A DNA stretch of 64,000 bases from Cercis canadensis (Eukaryota; Streptophyta; Magnoliopsida; Fabales; Fabaceae), in the NCBI GenBank assembly GCA_003255065.1, contig QAOA01001300.1:387308-451307 (forward strand). The letters run 5' to 3'. Below the pieces are notes generated by a model that was not told where the DNA came from, searched no databases, and worked only from the letters and a program-made list of their open reading frames with translations. This document shows positions 61,485-64,000 of this stretch, in pieces; position 1 is the first letter of the stretch; every line of letters begins with the position of its first letter. The translations under genes and the position numbers were made by a program.

Positions 61485-63510
61485 TTAGAACTCTGTTGGA
61501 GGCTTTAACCTTGTCAATCTTCTGATTCTATCTTTTTCTGTATTTTCCAAATATCCCTTCAAAAGCACACAGGAGAAAATGTCAACTGAAGCATCAAGAA
61601 GAAATCGGACTAGACAATTATATCATGCATTCAGTGGTATATGTGGTGGTGGACAAGAATAAAAGATTTAAGTTCTGGTATCTTATTTATGACTACCATA
61701 AATTCATGAAACAAGGGAAATCTTAAATCTGTTTTCAGTGGTATAGTGAAGAGGCCTATTTCTTACTCTGGTTTACATGGATACTTATATTTTAGATTGA
61801 ACGTACAGCATTATTACAATAAAAGCAGGACCATCGAAGGCATCCATCACATGCATAGCAGAAGACAATGTCTAATGGGTCTCATGTAAAATGGATGACA
61901 TCAATCATGATATTTATGCTAAGTACGTGGGCAGTGCCTATGACAACACATACCAAATGAGTATCATTAATTGATGTCTCTCAGTGGAAGGCAGAATAAG
62001 CAAATTACAGAAAATTTCAAGAATTTTAGGTGTCACATTTTCTAAGAATACTGAAATTGTTCGGTATGTCACCTCACCTTCCAAACAATTTCATCCAAAC
62101 ACAAGCAAATTCTTCCATATTTATCAAGGAAAAGGCGTTCAGTTGGAGGCTTCCCACATACATCCTTCACAGCTGAGGTTATTACAAAGATCACTTCTGA
62201 CACTGGAGAAAAACAAAATAGTGGTTAATACTAGCATGGATGTAAAGCACTCAACAGCTCTGGACTAAAATGCATTTCCCAGCCCATGTCCAATCAGAGC
62301 ATGCATCACATTATCAACAAAGCTGATGCCATCAAATCTCATTGAAAATACAATTAAATTCTTTTATTTAAATTTCTGTTCTTTGTTTTTGGAAGTCAGA
62401 CAATGCCACACAGTAGGTTTAGAATCAATTTATTACAAAATAATTCCAACATCATATTAGCATTCTTATTAGCTTATAACAGTAGCAATCTAAATGAAGG
62501 AGCCCCTTCAATTTTTGAACTCAGTCAATGATATTCATGTCAAGACCAAAAGAACTACTCACTGCAACCACATGTTATCCAATCCAAATATCTCCTTCCT
62601 CACCTCAGAAAGGAAACCCATAATAAACCCACAGAGACAGAACTTCAACCTGACAAGTGGGCACGCCAGTTTAAGCATCAACAATTGAGATCACCCACTT
62701 TTACAGTTTTGTTAACCATCAGCAAATATTAAATAGGGATGTGATAAATACGTACAGGCAAGTTCATCATACTCATCCTTCCCCACAACATAGATGCTGA
62801 CATCCCCTAGCACTGTGTATACAATATAAACAGACCTGATACAGAAAACAGTGATGCAAGTGAAAACTTGTAGTATCATATATAATAGGTCATACAACTT
62901 TATGATAGCACGGAATATGGACAACAGTTTGCAGTAAGGCAAAAAGAGAAAACTTCAAAGAAAATTATTTTCAGTCGAACTTCTGATTTTGATGACCCTA
63001 GTTAGTCTAAACTGCTAAACTTCATGGAAAAAGATTGTCATTTGAGCATGGATCATGTTTCTCTTCTACAATTCATTGCCACCATATTCCATTACCAACT
63101 TCACTATCTGACATATGCTGTTTTGTCAAATATCAGGTCTATCTAGTAACTACATGTTTTTCAGTTTGTTAATATATTTTTTGAATAGAACTGGATAACT
63201 GAGCATAGCCCATCACAGTCTTCTATGGTCATGATTTAGATATACAGTTTCAACTGTCTGTATTGCTTGTTAGCTACAGGCATAGTAACCAAAGTTCAAT
63301 CTTCACAAGTGATCTTAGATAAGGCAATTCACATAGGTGTAGATACATACATCACAATTTCAAAGCATGAGACAGATGAGAGAATAGGACACATACTTGT
63401 GACAAGCAACAAGGAGTTCTTCATTTTTTACACCTTTAAGATTATCAGCTCCCAGTTTAACCAAGAAAGAACGCCAATGTAACCGCTCCTCTGCAGGAAC
63501 TCCATGAAAA
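61485..63510 (-). CDS. LOLITA: LOLITA, longin-like subunit of the TPLATE complex (first exon outside window)
   Basis: Four exons in transcription order: 63510-63397, 62835-62756, 62202-62078, 61556-61485. They are GT-AG and in phase, ending TAA 61487-61485. The translation reads FHGVPAEERLHWRSFLVKLG, KSVYIVYTVLGDVSIYVVGK, SEVIFVITSAVKDVCGKPPT, RICLCLDEIVWK and GYLENTEKDRIRRLTRL. This matches the plant longin-domain protein LOLITA (At1g15370 type), the sigma-like small subunit of the endocytic TPLATE complex at the plasma membrane, which acts with clathrin and AP-2. About 130 residues are present; roughly 20 N-terminal residues, with the start codon, should lie beyond 64000, since no matching exon was found in 63511-64000. 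Identification is from remembered sequence similarity. Confidence 0.87.
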
Positions 63511-64000
63511 CTGCAATAATAAAAGCTTATGTTTAGTTCAATATGTCATCATAAAGTTGAAATTGTGTGGCTACATATGACCCAAGATGACTACAGGTCT
63601 CCTCCATAAGAAAGACCGCACAAGAAAAGGCTGCTTCATTTGTCAACTGAATAAAATGTAACAACATCAACAACATTTCTTCCCATACTTTAATTATTAC
63701 ATTCTGCAACAAATACACATCCAAGTAATGGTCTCTGCAGAGCATATCAAATTGTGACTTTCACATAAGGAATCTGTCTCTCTCTCCAAGAGTTTCTTCA
63801 ATAAGATTGAGTTTTTAGTGAAATTTCAATCATCCTACTAAGAAAAGATTAACTATCATGAAACTAGCCCCTCCCTCATAGGCATGACAGCATCAACAAA
63901 GAGGGTCATAAAAAACTTACCAAATATCCAATCTAGTAATGACTATTTTAAATTGGTTCAAACATAGTGCAAAGCAGAACTCATAATATCCAATAATGAA
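63511..64000 (-). other. Presumed first intron region of LOLITA
   Basis: No exon encoding the expected longin-domain N-terminus is seen here. A splice-like end TTATTGCAG precedes the exon at 63510. Confidence 0.45.

Overview
The window is nuclear DNA from a eudicot plant. The genes are intron-rich with short AT-rich introns. The gene set is land-plant (POT1, TPLATE-complex LOLITA, P-class PPR proteins, ATS3, expansin, polygalacturonase), and plant-type MITE/hAT repeats lie between the genes. No prokaryotic, organellar or viral gene is visible. The sequence comes from a draft assembly of a heterozygous individual. Three isolated single-N positions (1403, 14826, 17234) sit between two nearly identical copies of the same sequence, which looks like contig ends carrying two alleles that were joined without merging. 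A 95-bp N gap lies at 11256-11350. The species cannot be named from what is visible.

Layout. 1-848: 3' end of an Alba-type nucleic-acid-binding protein gene (+). 2.69-3.40 kb: an expansin pseudogene abutting a MATE transporter pseudogene (-). 4.46-10.66 kb: complete 10-exon POT1 telomere-protection gene (-). 10.7-14.4 kb: repeats, including a MITE, the gap, a telomere-like foldback and a row of small hairpins. 14.66-15.20 kb: a small secreted cysteine-containing protein of unknown family (-). 15.2-21.2 kb: gene-poor, with a non-autonomous hAT element bounded by a perfect 8-bp target-site duplication. 21.25-23.70 kb: O-fucosyltransferase-family gene (+). 24.73-27.21 and 30.30-31.51 kb: two intronless P-class PPR genes (-). 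32.82-37.05 kb: SEC11 catalytic subunit of the ER signal peptidase (-). 37.88-38.60 kb: unrecognised CxxC protein with an acidic tail (-). 40.10-41.31 kb: DCC/DUF393 protein (+). 42.58-44.23 kb: rhomboid serine protease (-). 44.86-48.16 kb: nine-exon polygalacturonase (-), followed upstream by a polygalacturonase pseudogene (49.38-50.65 kb) whose upstream region is a three-copy ~197-bp tandem repeat. 52.74-57.69 kb: UAP56/RH15-type DEAD-box helicase (-). 59.65-60.54 kb: ATS3-like embryo-specific protein (-). 61.49 to >63.51 kb: TPLATE-complex subunit LOLITA (-), first exon outside the window.

The genes do not form a pathway; this is ordinary plant gene order with independent housekeeping and tissue-specific genes. 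Exon coordinates below come from reading-frame continuity plus splice consensus and resemblance to families known from memory; no alignment or transcript was available. Local relationships worth noting are the tandem polygalacturonase pair (one decayed), the tail-to-tail pairs OFUT/PPR and DCC/rhomboid, and the POT1 gene, which carries a telo-box and has a telomere-like repeat about 0.7 kb upstream of its start. I found no convincing new multi-gene system. The least explained items are the secreted protein at 14.7-15.2 kb, the CxxC protein at 37.9-38.6 kb, the foldback and hairpin region at 11.3-12.3 kb and the promoter-region triplication at 50.65-51.24 kb.
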